This document shows positions 1-6,662 of a stretch of 11,853 nucleotides of DNA, piece by piece; positions within the stretch are counted from its first letter, which is position 1, and every line of letters starts with the position of its first letter. The notes below the pieces were generated by a model that did not search any database, had not been told where the DNA came from, and saw nothing but the letters and a program-made list of their open reading frames with translations. This stretch comes from Bacteroidota bacterium. Its GTDB lineage: Bacteria > Bacteroidota > Bacteroidia > Chitinophagales > Chitinophagaceae. The translations under genes and the position numbers were made by a program. The DNA is taken from contig JAJXYG010000185.1 in assembly GCA_021780705.1 (NCBI GenBank), positions 1 to 11,853 of the forward strand, written 5' to 3'.

Positions 1-1
1 A

Positions 2-271
2 GAGACGGGTTACGAAATTAAGGAGGTCCAAAAAGTCTTTGAGGCCTATATGTCCCCAGGAGGAACCACTGAAATATTGTATTTCTTTATTGCCCCCTAT
101 TCCCCGGACATGAAAATCCATTCAGGAGGCGGGGTAGTGCACGAGCAGGAAGAAATTGAAGTGCTGGAACTGGACTACCCGAAAGCACTTGACATGGTCG
201 ATAACGGCCAAATCAGGGACGCCAAAACCATCATGCTACTTCAACACCTCAGGTTGAAAGGCATTTTGTAA
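2..271 (+). CDS. nudK: NudK-like Nudix hydrolase (GDP-mannose pyrophosphatase family), 3' part only
   Basis: The frame is open from base 2 to the TAA at 269-271, so this is the C-terminal 89 residues of a gene starting before the window. The first residues, ETGY, look like the end of a Nudix box (REUxEExGU), so most of the catalytic helix is missing. The motifs that follow, FEAYMSPGGTTEILYFFIA, then GGGVVHEQEEIEVLEL and IRDAKTIMLLQHL, closely resemble the C-terminal half of E. coli NudK as I remember it. Known members hydrolyse GDP-mannose and related nucleotide sugars in the cytoplasm, using Mg2+. The ATG at 50 lies inside the conserved fold and is not the start. The gene converges on the lipoprotein gene to its right with only a 34-bp gap. 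The family call is fairly sure; the substrate is inferred. Confidence 0.85.
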   Translation, partial: ETGYEIKEVQKVFEAYMSPGGTTEILYFFIAPYSPDMKIHSGGGVVHEQEEIEVLELDYPKALDMVDNGQIRDAKTIMLLQHLRLKGIL

Positions 272-305
272 CATATTCAAATGGAAATTTTCCTTCTCCT
301 GCACA

Positions 306-968
306 CTAGAAGCGAATGGTCCTGAGGTACGCCTTTGCATCACTAATGAAATGCGTGGTAACCGAATCCTTGTTCTTGGTCAGTAATTCAAAATCAAAGT
401 CTATCGTACTGCTTCGCAGGGTGGTGCTGGAAAGCACCCTTTTTGTGTAGATTTTATGGGCACTGTCATAAGTATCAATTACAATGATGGAAAAGTACCG
501 GTCTCCAATTTTTTCCACGGTATCTGAGGAAATGGTCTTTAAATAAGGGTCATGTATCACATCCCATTTCTTGTGGTCATGGAACTGATACATGAATTTT
601 TTATTATTGGGGTTGTCCCGGTCCTTGGGAGAGATATAGGGATTATGCACGATGGTAAACTGGTCAACAGAATCCTTGGGTCTGTCATAGAAATATCCGG
701 TTTCCTTGATGATGGGAAGGGTCTTGGGCTGAAAACGATATTTCTGCTTTTCACATACCCGGCCGCAATCCGAATAGTGTATCCAGGAAAAGGTGGTATC
801 ATACCGCTTGGGCAGGTACAGGGTTACTACCGCAATACTGTCTTTGAGGGTAACGGTGACCTTTTTTGAATTGAGGGTGATGTCCTTGCCGGGTGTGATA
901 CCTGGACCTGGTTGGTGGCAGGCAGCCATCAAAAGGATTGCCCCCCATAGTGCATTTTTAATTTTCAT
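306..968 (-). CDS. Predicted lipoprotein of unknown function
   Basis: A 220-residue protein that I do not recognise. The N-terminus MKIKNALWGAILLMAACHQP is a lipoprotein signal: a short basic start, a hydrophobic stretch, and a lipobox LMAAC with the acylated cysteine at residue 17. The mature protein should therefore be a periplasmic or outer-membrane lipoprotein. It is rich in Lys, Asp, Thr and aromatic residues. The only other cysteines seen early in the mature part are C68 and C72 (DCGRVC), which could form a disulfide. No catalytic signature is evident. A perfect -7 element (TAACTTTG) lies about 50 bp upstream, so it is probably transcribed separately from the hydrogenase operon, although it follows on the same strand with a 137-bp gap. 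The real-gene call is strong because of the lipobox and length; function is unknown. Confidence 0.75.
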   Translation of the reverse strand: MKIKNALWGAILLMAACHQPGPGITPGKDITLNSKKVTVTLKDSIAVVTLYLPKRYDTTFSWIHYSDCGRVCEKQKYRFQPKTLPIIKETGYFYDRPKDSVDQFTIVHNPYISPKDRDNPNNKKFMYQFHDHKKWDVIHDPYLKTISSDTVEKIGDRYFSIIVIDTYDSAHKIYTKRVLSSTTLRSSTIDFDFELLTKNKDSVTTHFISDAKAYLRTIRF

Positions 969-1017
969 CAGGAAATTCTTCGGGTTTTATCGCTCATATA
1001 ATCCATTGAAGGATGCG

Positions 1018-1025
1018 CAAAGTTA
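1018..1025 (-). promoter_or_regulatory. Putative Bacteroidota -7 element for the lipoprotein gene
   Basis: On the minus strand this reads TAACTTTG, a perfect match to the Bacteroidota -7 consensus TAnnTTTG. It would place transcription start near 1012 and give a leader of about 43 nt before the ATG at 968. I do not see a TTG at the expected -33 spacing, so support rests on the -7 box and its location alone. Confidence 0.35.
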
Positions 1026-1105
1026 ATTGAAAACCCTATTTAAGCCCACCCTCCCCTGGTAGGCCCTGGCAGCGATATAAAATATTGATCTATAGTTGAT
1101 TACAT

Positions 1106-1570
1106 TTATAAAGCATTTCCCTGTAACAAGTTTAGAATATCCGGAAGCAATTTCTGAGCTGCCTTTTCCACAGTGGGAGTGAGCACATTTCCGTAACCAA
1201 AATTCCTTCCTTCAATACCGAAAAAGTAGATCAGCCCGGGCAGGGTGTCCAGCATTTTCGCCATCGAGATGCACTGCCACAGTCCCACGGCATGGGTTGA
1301 ATAGGAGAAAAACTCCCGGGACTCTAACAATTGATCCCGATTTAACCGAAATATCGTGCCTGGAACCCTGCCTGATTTGACAGCATCTACCAGCAGCAAC
1401 TGTTTGCTGGAATTGGCAGGCTCAAAAATTTGGGTACAATCGCCATTGTTTTCCATAACCTTGATACCTATAAGGTTTTGGGCGCGCAATTGCCTTGCCA
1501 TATAGGGCCCCAGGCCATCATCCTGCCTGAATTCATTGCCCATACACACTACCAGAGTATTAAATTCCAA
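1106..1570 (-). CDS. [NiFe] hydrogenase maturation endopeptidase (HycI/HoxW/HyaD family)
   Basis: A 154-residue cytoplasmic protease, the usual size for the family, that removes the C-terminal tail of the hydrogenase large subunit after nickel insertion. The N-terminal MGNEFRQDDGLG (residues 10-21) is the family's GNxxxxDDGxG signature. The Ni-sensing acidic residue should be D17 or D18, followed by D62 in LLLVDAVKSG and H93 in STHAVGL, the three metal-contacting positions known for this family. It is the last gene of the hydrogenase operon, 50 nt after the large-subunit gene, so its natural substrate should be HydA (probable cut after H420). The start MEFNTLVVCMGNE places the signature about 10 residues in, as in homologues. 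Very likely correct. Confidence 0.93.
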   Translation of the reverse strand: MEFNTLVVCMGNEFRQDDGLGPYMARQLRAQNLIGIKVMENNGDCTQIFEPANSSKQLLLVDAVKSGRVPGTIFRLNRDQLLESREFFSYSTHAVGLWQCISMAKMLDTLPGLIYFFGIEGRNFGYGNVLTPTVEKAAQKLLPDILNLLQGNAL

Positions 1571-1620
1571 AGGTGGTCGTTTAATCGGGTAAAAAGAATT
1601 AACCTGGCTATCGCACCAAA

Positions 1621-2910
1621 TTACTCCCGGTCCACGGTTAATTTGAGAAAATGGGTGGAGCAGGAAATGCAGGGGTCATAATTTCGGATCGCTCTTTCAC
1701 AGATAAATTTGATCTGGTCATCGCTCAGGTGCATATTATGTGCTACAATATCCCATAAATCTTCCTCAATGGGTCCCTGGTTGACAGAAGTAGGCGCCAC
1801 GATTTTGGCATCGGTGATGATCCCTTCCTTATTAATCGTATAGCGATGGTAGCAGCTCCCCCGGGGCGCTTCCGTGCATCCATAACCGGTACCGGCCCCG
1901 GGTTCCACTTCCATGAAAGACCGGGAAGGCACTTCATATTGTTCAATAATTCTTTCGGCTTCATCTAGTGCATGAACGAACTCCACCATCCGAATCTGAA
2001 TACCACGAAAAGGATTGTGGCAGGTCCTTTGCAGTCCCATCGTAACAGCCAGTTCCCTGGCCCCGCTGGAAAGATGGTCATAATTAAGGTTGTATCTTGC
2101 CAGTGGGCCCATCAGGCAGGTCCCCCCGTCCCGGGTCCTGGAGTGCAGTGCGGTAGAATGGGCAAGGTGAGACTCGGTCAGAATTTCATCATACTTGCTG
2201 ACTGGGACATCCACCCCTCTATTGGAGGCTAGACTTCCCTCAATCACCGCATAGGTATCAGGTGAGGACAGTGCCATATAATGATAATCCCGGGTAAATT
2301 CCCTGAATTCCCATCCTGAAATCACCATGGCCATCCGGATGGCAGCCTCCCGTGCCCACCGGATTTCCGGCAGTAAATCCCTTAAAACCTTTTTTGCGGG
2401 GGCTTTGTAAAATCCACCTACCCGGAGGTTCACCGGATGGACTTCCCTGCCCCCTACAATGGCCATAAGGGTATTGCCCAACTTTTTCAAACGCAAGGCG
2501 GTCGTAACCATTTCAGGATGTACCTGGGCCAAATGCACGACGCTGGGTACTTCAAAGAAATCCGGAGCATTGAGCATAAATACATGGAGGACATGGGATT
2601 CAATCCATTCTCCGGCATAAATCAACCTGCGTAATTCCTGCAATTGCCCTTCGACTTTGATCCCGCAGATTTCTTCCATGGCCAGTGAAGCGCTCAGCTG
2701 ATAGGCAATGGGGCATATGCCGCAAATCCTGGAAGTGATGTCAGGGGCTTCCCTGAAGTCGCGGCCCCTCAGGAAGGCTTCAAAAAACCGCGGAGGTTCA
2801 AAAATCTTGAGCTGCACCTCCTTTAACACCCCCTGGTTGATTTTCACATGCAGGGCTCCCTCCCCTTCCACCCGGGCCAGCAAGTCTACTTTTATGGTTT
2901 TACTCCTCAT
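1621..2910 (-). CDS. hydA: Group 3b [NiFe] hydrogenase large (alpha, catalytic) subunit
   Basis: The 429-residue subunit that carries the Ni-Fe active site and oxidises or produces H2 in the cytoplasm. From the ATG at 2910: RVEGEGAL (13-20) near the N-terminus, the L1 motif [10 protein letters not shown] (61-70, C63 and C66), and the C-terminal L2 motif DPCISCSTH (412-420, C414 and C417). Those four cysteines are the expected Ni ligands. The tail FLKLTVDRE after H420 is probably cut off by the adjacent maturation protease. The usual His of RxCGxCxxxH is Tyr70 here, which may be a subgroup trait. An upstream in-frame ATG at 2943 is rejected because it would add 11 unrelated residues inside hydD; the chosen start overlaps hydD by 11 nt and has AGAAAGGAAAG upstream, suggesting translational coupling. 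Length and motifs fit the group 3b/3d family; the neighbouring beta and gamma subunits favour 3b. Confidence 0.95.
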   Translation of the reverse strand: MRSKTIKVDLLARVEGEGALHVKINQGVLKEVQLKIFEPPRFFEAFLRGRDFREAPDITSRICGICPIAYQLSASLAMEEICGIKVEGQLQELRRLIYAGEWIESHVLHVFMLNAPDFFEVPSVVHLAQVHPEMVTTALRLKKLGNTLMAIVGGREVHPVNLRVGGFYKAPAKKVLRDLLPEIRWAREAAIRMAMVISGWEFREFTRDYHYMALSSPDTYAVIEGSLASNRGVDVPVSKYDEILTESHLAHSTALHSRTRDGGTCLMGPLARYNLNYDHLSSGARELAVTMGLQRTCHNPFRGIQIRMVEFVHALDEAERIIEQYEVPSRSFMEVEPGAGTGYGCTEAPRGSCYHRYTINKEGIITDAKIVAPTSVNQGPIEEDLWDIVAHNMHLSDDQIKFICERAIRNYDPCISCSTHFLKLTVDRE

Positions 2911-3679
2911 AATATTCGCTTTCCTTTCTAAATGCATCCGCATTCCCGTTAAATCCCCTGAACAGCCTTACGATTTCCTCCCTGCTGGCCCCCTTTTGAA
3001 GAAACCATCCGGCCAGGGAGGAACTGTTCGCGGTCTCTTTAGGACCAAAGCAGCTATAGCATCCCCGGTTGCAGGAGGGACAAAGTGCATGGCAACCCGC
3101 CTGGGTTACCGGTCCCATACAGATCTTTCCCTGGGATACCATTACGCAAACCACCCCACGGAGTTTACATTCCATACAGACGCTATAATTTGGGATATTG
3201 GGTTTCTTTTTTCCCAGGTAGGCCGTAATGACTTCCAGCAACTGATCCTTACTCACCGGGCAGCCGCGCAGCTCAAAATCCACCTTCACATGGTCGGCGA
3301 TGGCAGTAGATTTTCTTAAAGTGGAAATATATTGCGGGCGCGCATATACCAGTGAAATGAATTCCTTCACATCACTAAAATTCCGAAGTGCCTGAATACC
3401 TCCTGAGGTGGCGCAGGCACCGATGGTTACCAGAAAACGGGAAGCCTTTCTCACCTGGTGAATCCTTTCCTCATCATGTTCAGTGGTAATGGACCCTTCA
3501 ACAAGCGACAAGTCATAAGGCCCTTTTACGATCGCGCTGGACGCCTCTGCAAAATTGGCAATTTCAATTTTGCCCGCAATCGAGAGCAACTGGTCTTCAC
3601 AATCCAGCAGGCTCAATTGACAACCGTCACAGGAGGCAAATTTCCATACGGCCAATTTGGGTTTTCCTGATTTCGGCAT
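2900..3679 (-). CDS. hydD: Group 3b [NiFe] hydrogenase small (delta) subunit, electron transfer
   Basis: A 259-residue iron-sulfur subunit that conducts electrons between the Ni-Fe site of HydA and the diaphorase subunits. Proximal [4Fe-4S] ligands are visible as C17 and C20 (FASCDGC), C89 ([10 protein letters not shown]) and C140 (LRGCPV). The C-terminal half has a dense cysteine array: C168, C171, C178, C187, C196, C200, C203, C207 and C210, enough for two more [4Fe-4S] clusters with one cysteine to spare. There is no Tat signal, as expected for a cytoplasmic enzyme. [13 protein letters not shown] and the ending RGCYSCFGP are typical of group 3b/3d small subunits. The gene starts 42 nt after hydG and its 3' end overlaps hydA by 11 nt. 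No obvious Shine-Dalgarno site precedes the start, but two palindromes do (3683-3705). Confidence 0.95.
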   Translation of the reverse strand: MPKSGKPKLAVWKFASCDGCQLSLLDCEDQLLSIAGKIEIANFAEASSAIVKGPYDLSLVEGSITTEHDEERIHQVRKASRFLVTIGACATSGGIQALRNFSDVKEFISLVYARPQYISTLRKSTAIADHVKVDFELRGCPVSKDQLLEVITAYLGKKKPNIPNYSVCMECKLRGVVCVMVSQGKICMGPVTQAGCHALCPSCNRGCYSCFGPKETANSSSLAGWFLQKGASREEIVRLFRGFNGNADAFRKESEYYEE

Positions 3680-3721
3680 GGTAATTCGAATTTTTGATTA
3701 ATCAATATTTTCCCTTCATAT

Positions 3722-4600
3722 TCAGACCTCGGGTTCCCGAAATATCCCTTCGATTTCCGAATAGGGAAATATCGGACCGTTTTTACAAATAAAATGAGGA
3801 CCATATTGGCAATGCCCGTAATATCCTACCGCACATTTCATGTTTCGTTCCATGGACACATAGATATCCTCAGGCTGCATCCCCCGCTTTTTAAGTGCGT
3901 CAATGGTGAAGTGCATCATTACCTCCGGCCCGCATATCATAGCCAGGGCATTTTCAGGTTCAAAGGAAATTGCAGGGACAAATTTGGTCACCACTCCAAG
4001 GCTTCCCCTCCAGGACTTGGAACCCCTGTCCACTGTAAGGTGGATTTCCATCAACTTGCTTCTGTCCCAGTCTCTCAACTCTCCCCTAAAAACCATTTCG
4101 GACGGGGTCTTGCTGCCAATCAGCAGGATTACTTTTCCAAACTTGTTCCTGCTATTCAGCACTGAATAGATCACTGGTCTTAGAGGGGCCAGTCCTATTC
4201 CGCCTGCCACCAGGATGAGATCCTTGTCCCAGGCCCGTTCCACCGGCCAATGGTTTCCAAAGGGCCCCCGAACCCCCACCTCGGCCCCGGGCCTGAGGAG
4301 CGACATCCCCTGGGTAACCGCTCCAACTGACCGGGTAGTATGGATCAGGGGAAGTCCAGGTGCCGGATCCCCACTGATAGAGATGGGCACCTCCCCAAGA
4401 CCGAAAATATATATCATATTGAACTGCCCTGGCAGGAAAGTGAATCCCGGATTTTCACCGACTCCACCCATTCCATCCTTCGGCAGAAAGGACATGGTAA
4501 ACACGTCGGGTGATTCCCTTTTCCAGGATTCAATTCTGAATAAGGAAGGCTTCATCAGATCTGAAACCACTCCCTGTCCTGCAAGATTGTTGTGAATCAT
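3722..4600 (-). CDS. hydG: Group 3b hydrogenase gamma subunit: FAD/NAD(P)-binding diaphorase with [2Fe-2S] domain
   Basis: A 292-residue ferredoxin-NADP reductase-like subunit that exchanges electrons with NAD(P)H. The FAD-binding beta-barrel includes FLPGQFNMIYIFGLGEVPIS (55-74), and the nucleotide-binding domain starts with VAGGIGLAPLRP (131-142), followed by CGPEVMM (223-229). The C-terminus is the small iron-sulfur domain known from HydG and the PyrK family, where ligands normally follow C-x4-C-x2-C-x(n)-C. Here I read C256, then Tyr261 where the second cysteine belongs, then C264 and C272 (CAVGYYGHC ... ICKNGP). The Tyr codon is TAC at 3820-3818, one base from Cys TGC. The gene follows the cNMP-domain gene by 9 nt, with AAGGGAAA just before the start. 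M16 is an alternative start. The family call is firm; cluster integrity is in doubt. Confidence 0.94.
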   Translation of the reverse strand: MIHNNLAGQGVVSDLMKPSLFRIESWKRESPDVFTMSFLPKDGMGGVGENPGFTFLPGQFNMIYIFGLGEVPISISGDPAPGLPLIHTTRSVGAVTQGMSLLRPGAEVGVRGPFGNHWPVERAWDKDLILVAGGIGLAPLRPVIYSVLNSRNKFGKVILLIGSKTPSEMVFRGELRDWDRSKLMEIHLTVDRGSKSWRGSLGVVTKFVPAISFEPENALAMICGPEVMMHFTIDALKKRGMQPEDIYVSMERNMKCAVGYYGHCQYGPHFICKNGPIFPYSEIEGIFREPEV

Positions 4601-4609
4601 TTTCCCTTT

Positions 4610-5080
4610 TTATTTGACCGGGTTATCATAAATGTTCAATAGTTGAAGCCGGGTTTGTTCCAGCCTCTCTGTAATGGCTACCAGCACCCTTCTTAAAAAT
4701 TGATACCCCAATTGAGGGTCCTTTTCAAAAACTTCCAGAAGATGCTTTCCGTTGAAAATGGCCAGTTCAGTTGGTTGTACTGTCCTTGCCCCGAAGCGGT
4801 AACGAAACGGAGGAACCAGCCAGGACCAGCCCAACATTTCCCCGGCTTCCACGGTCTGGATATTGACCAGCCCCTGATGGGGTAGCAGGGTCTCAATAAT
4901 CACTCGTCCCTTGAGTACCAGGTAAAAATTACGCGCATCGCTGCCTTCCCTGAATATCACTTCCCCTTTGTCAAACCTGGAAATGGTGGCCTGTAAGGCC
5001 ACCCGGGCAAGGTGTTCGCGGGGGATTTCTTTGAAAAAGGGATGATCCGCCAAAATGGATTCTATGGGCTGTGCATTCAT
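4610..5080 (-). CDS. Stand-alone cyclic nucleotide-binding domain protein (Crp-like sensor, no DNA-binding domain)
   Basis: A 156-residue protein consisting of one cNMP-binding beta-roll plus C-terminal helices. The N-terminal HPFFKEIPREHLARVA helix is followed by FDKGEVIFREGSDARNFYLV (36-55) and LKGRVII, classic for the fold. The phosphate-binding cassette region is GEMLGWSWLVPP (80-91) with R95 and R99 downstream; E81 and one of these arginines would contact a cyclic nucleotide if one binds. After the roll there is an amphipathic helix (ITERLEQTRLQLLNI) and then the end: no helix-turn-helix, so it is unlikely to be a transcription factor. Its ATG overlaps the hydB stop as ATGA, so the longer frame reaching 5179 is rejected as an overlap into hydB. 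Position inside the operon suggests a hydrogenase-associated regulatory or structural subunit (inference). Ligand unknown. Confidence 0.9.
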   Translation of the reverse strand: MNAQPIESILADHPFFKEIPREHLARVALQATISRFDKGEVIFREGSDARNFYLVLKGRVIIETLLPHQGLVNIQTVEAGEMLGWSWLVPPFRYRFGARTVQPTELAIFNGKHLLEVFEKDPQLGYQFLRRVLVAITERLEQTRLQLLNIYDNPVK

Positions 5081-6195
5081 GGCTCTTGGGTTTTTGGTGA
5101 ATTTCGAATCGTGGACGCTTCTTCTGTAATGTCGATTCCTACCGGGCACCAGGTAATACACCGTCCACACCCCACACATCCGGAAGTGCCAAACTGGTCA
5201 ATCCAGGTAGCCAACTTATGGGTCATCCATTGCCGATACCTGGATTTTACTGAATTTCTTACCGGTCCCCCGTGGATATAGCTAAAATCTATAGAAAAGC
5301 AGGAATCCCATTTATTCCATCTTTCTGCATATTGACCGGTGACATCAATGGTATCCTCCACCGAGGAGCAAAAACAGGTAGGACAAACCATAGTGCAGTT
5401 TCCGCAGGATAAACAGCGATCCGCGACTGCCTCCCAACTGGGGTGATTGTAATTTTGATAGAGCAGTTCCTTCAATCCATGGGTATCAAGGGACCTTGAA
5501 ATAGACTGCGCAGCCTTGTCCGTGGCAGCCTTCCCCCTGGATATCTCCGCTTCGGTGGCCTGTCTGGATGGAATCTGCGCCAGCAAATCCGCGCCCCTTT
5601 CACTTCCCGATTCACCAATGAAATAATGGGAGTGATCCTCCAGAATTTCAGTCAGGGAGATATCAAATCCACTTCGGACCCTGGGACCAGTATCCATGGA
5701 TGTACAAAAGCAATTATTTGAAGGATGGGTACAATTAACCGCCACAATGAAAGGGGGTGCGTCAGGAGTTGCCGGATTGCCGGAGAGCGCCGCTGCCTGT
5801 TCATACACCTTCTGCTGTATAGTCATGGCACTGATTTCACAGGCCCTTACCCCAATAAAGGCCATCCTGGGTCGAGGCTCCGGTTCCGGGTCAAGCAAGG
5901 TGAACCCGTTACCGGTCTTCTTAGCTTTCCATAGCCTTTGTTCCGCAGGGTGAAGGAATTTTTTCCAAGACTGGGATCCGACGGCAAATCCGAAAAGATA
6001 AGGGTCCCCGGATTTTTCAAGTCGGTAAAGCCCTTTCCCTTGTTGGTCCTTGTATCCCTCGGGCAAATCAGAATCTTTTTCAATATGGTCATATACCAGT
6101 CCCCCATCCAGGGCCCTGGGGCCATACACCTCGTATCCTGCTTCTTTTAAGAGTTCGATAAGTCTTCCAAAATTTGATCTTTCGATTATCTTCAT
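5077..6195 (-). CDS. hydB: Group 3b hydrogenase beta subunit, 2x[4Fe-4S] protein (sulfhydrogenase B / AsrA-like)
   Basis: A 372-residue iron-sulfur subunit, first gene of the operon. The C-terminal part has two ferredoxin-type sets: C261, C264, C267, C271 (CLSCGNCTMVC, followed by C274 and C276) and C340, C343, C346, C350 (CVGCGRCITWC). Each is followed by Pro, as in [4Fe-4S] sites. The N-terminal region has the family's GVRACE (115-120) and a further cysteine group C155, C162, C164 (NCTHPSNNCFC). Known relatives are the beta subunit of archaeal sulfhydrogenases and the A subunit of anaerobic sulfite reductase, which relay electrons next to the flavin subunit. The start at 6195 is the only upstream ATG of the open frame before the non-coding region; no Shine-Dalgarno site is visible, as is common in this phylum. 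Its stop overlaps the next start (ATGA). Confidence 0.93.
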   Translation of the reverse strand: MKIIERSNFGRLIELLKEAGYEVYGPRALDGGLVYDHIEKDSDLPEGYKDQQGKGLYRLEKSGDPYLFGFAVGSQSWKKFLHPAEQRLWKAKKTGNGFTLLDPEPEPRPRMAFIGVRACEISAMTIQQKVYEQAAALSGNPATPDAPPFIVAVNCTHPSNNCFCTSMDTGPRVRSGFDISLTEILEDHSHYFIGESGSERGADLLAQIPSRQATEAEISRGKAATDKAAQSISRSLDTHGLKELLYQNYNHPSWEAVADRCLSCGNCTMVCPTCFCSSVEDTIDVTGQYAERWNKWDSCFSIDFSYIHGGPVRNSVKSRYRQWMTHKLATWIDQFGTSGCVGCGRCITWCPVGIDITEEASTIRNSPKTQEP

Positions 6196-6304
6196 AAATG
6201 GATTACAAGATTCAAAAATGAAACGAATTTATCTATCTGGTGCATCCTTTATTCCTCCCTGAAAATTATATTATCTCCCTTATTTCCCTATAGATGCACT
6301 TCCC

Positions 6305-6312
6305 CAAAGGTA
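6305..6312 (-). promoter_or_regulatory. Putative -7 promoter element of the hydrogenase operon
   Basis: On the minus strand this reads TACCTTTG, a perfect TAnnTTTG. Candidate -33 TTG triplets lie upstream with spacers of 16 nt (6331-6329) and 24 nt (6339-6337), neither ideal. Transcription would begin near 6299, leaving a leader of about 104 nt before hydB. Confidence 0.4.
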
Positions 6313-6328
6313 ACCTTCTATTTTCGGT

Positions 6329-6345
6329 CAAGGTAGCAACCCTTG
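6329..6345. repeat. Inverted repeat CAAGG-N7-CCTTG overlapping the hyd promoter
   Basis: Perfect 5-bp arms separated by TAGCAAC. It covers the region where the -33 element of the hydrogenase promoter should be, so a protein bound here could repress, or it may simply contain overlapping TTG(AC) -33 candidates. Short enough to occur by chance. Confidence 0.35.
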
Positions 6346-6357
6346 TCAAATCATCGG

Positions 6358-6371
6358 CTGATCTTGATCAT
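6358..6371. promoter_or_regulatory. FNR/CRP-like palindromic site upstream of the hydrogenase operon
   Basis: The sequence is C-TGAT-CTTG-ATCA-T. The FNR consensus is TTGAT-N4-ATCAA, so the eight inner bases match exactly and only the two outermost differ. Its centre lies about 65 bp upstream of the transcription start predicted from the -7 box, a usual place for an activator of this family. Control of an oxygen-sensitive hydrogenase by an FNR-type regulator would make sense, but the regulator is not in the window. Confidence 0.4.
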
Positions 6372-6503
6372 CTCCCTTCAAATCAATTCTTTCCATTACT
6401 ATAAATTTCCTCCTCCATTTGTATAACATCCCCGTTATGGCTGCCCATACCCTTCAGGTAATTGAGATATGGGATTTACTATCAATATATACTATCTTAT
6501 AAA

Positions 6504-6558
6504 GGGGGGTATCATCGGTGATACGGCTTTTAAAGTATCCCCGAGGCCCCCACCCCCC
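6504..6558. repeat. Nested inverted repeats with G-run and C-run arms
   Basis: GGGGGGT (6504-6510) is complementary to ACCCCCC (6552-6558), and between them lies a perfect hairpin GTATCA-TCGG-TGATAC (6509-6524). The same GGGGGGTAT string, also followed shortly by TGATA, recurs at 6613-6621. These may be protein-binding sites between the two divergent genes or a structured leader; there is no direct evidence for either. Confidence 0.4.
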
Positions 6559-6645
6559 GTTATAAAACACTAACTTAAAATACCCTGACAGGTGACCTCA
6601 ATCATTGTTTGAGGGGGGTATTGCTGATAAATTGCCGTCATTGCC

Positions 6646-6662
6646 GTAACCATAAAGGTTAC
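6646..6662. repeat. Inverted repeat GTAACC-ATAAA-GGTTAC upstream of the OmpA-family gene
   Basis: Perfect 6-bp arms with a 5-nt centre, about 75 bp before the ATG at 6736. No T-run follows, so it is not a terminator. It could be an operator or a 5' leader hairpin. Confidence 0.35.

Noticed and set aside
1026..1105. Terminator after the maturation protease gene
   Set aside because: The sequence has direct CCAGGG repeats but no convincing hairpin followed by a T-run on the minus strand.
2911..2943. Upstream ATG of hydA at 2943
   Set aside because: It adds 11 residues inside hydD that do not resemble large-subunit N-termini; the ATG at 2910 has a purine-rich site upstream and places the RVEGEG motif correctly.
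2708..3319. 203-codon plus-strand frame across hydA and hydD
   Set aside because: It is antisense to two genes with clear cysteine motifs and encodes nothing recognisable.
5081..5179. N-terminal extension of the cNMP-domain protein up to a start at 5179
   Set aside because: It would overlap hydB coding sequence by about 100 nt and adds basic residues not belonging to the fold; the ATGA overlap at 5077-5080 is a better start.
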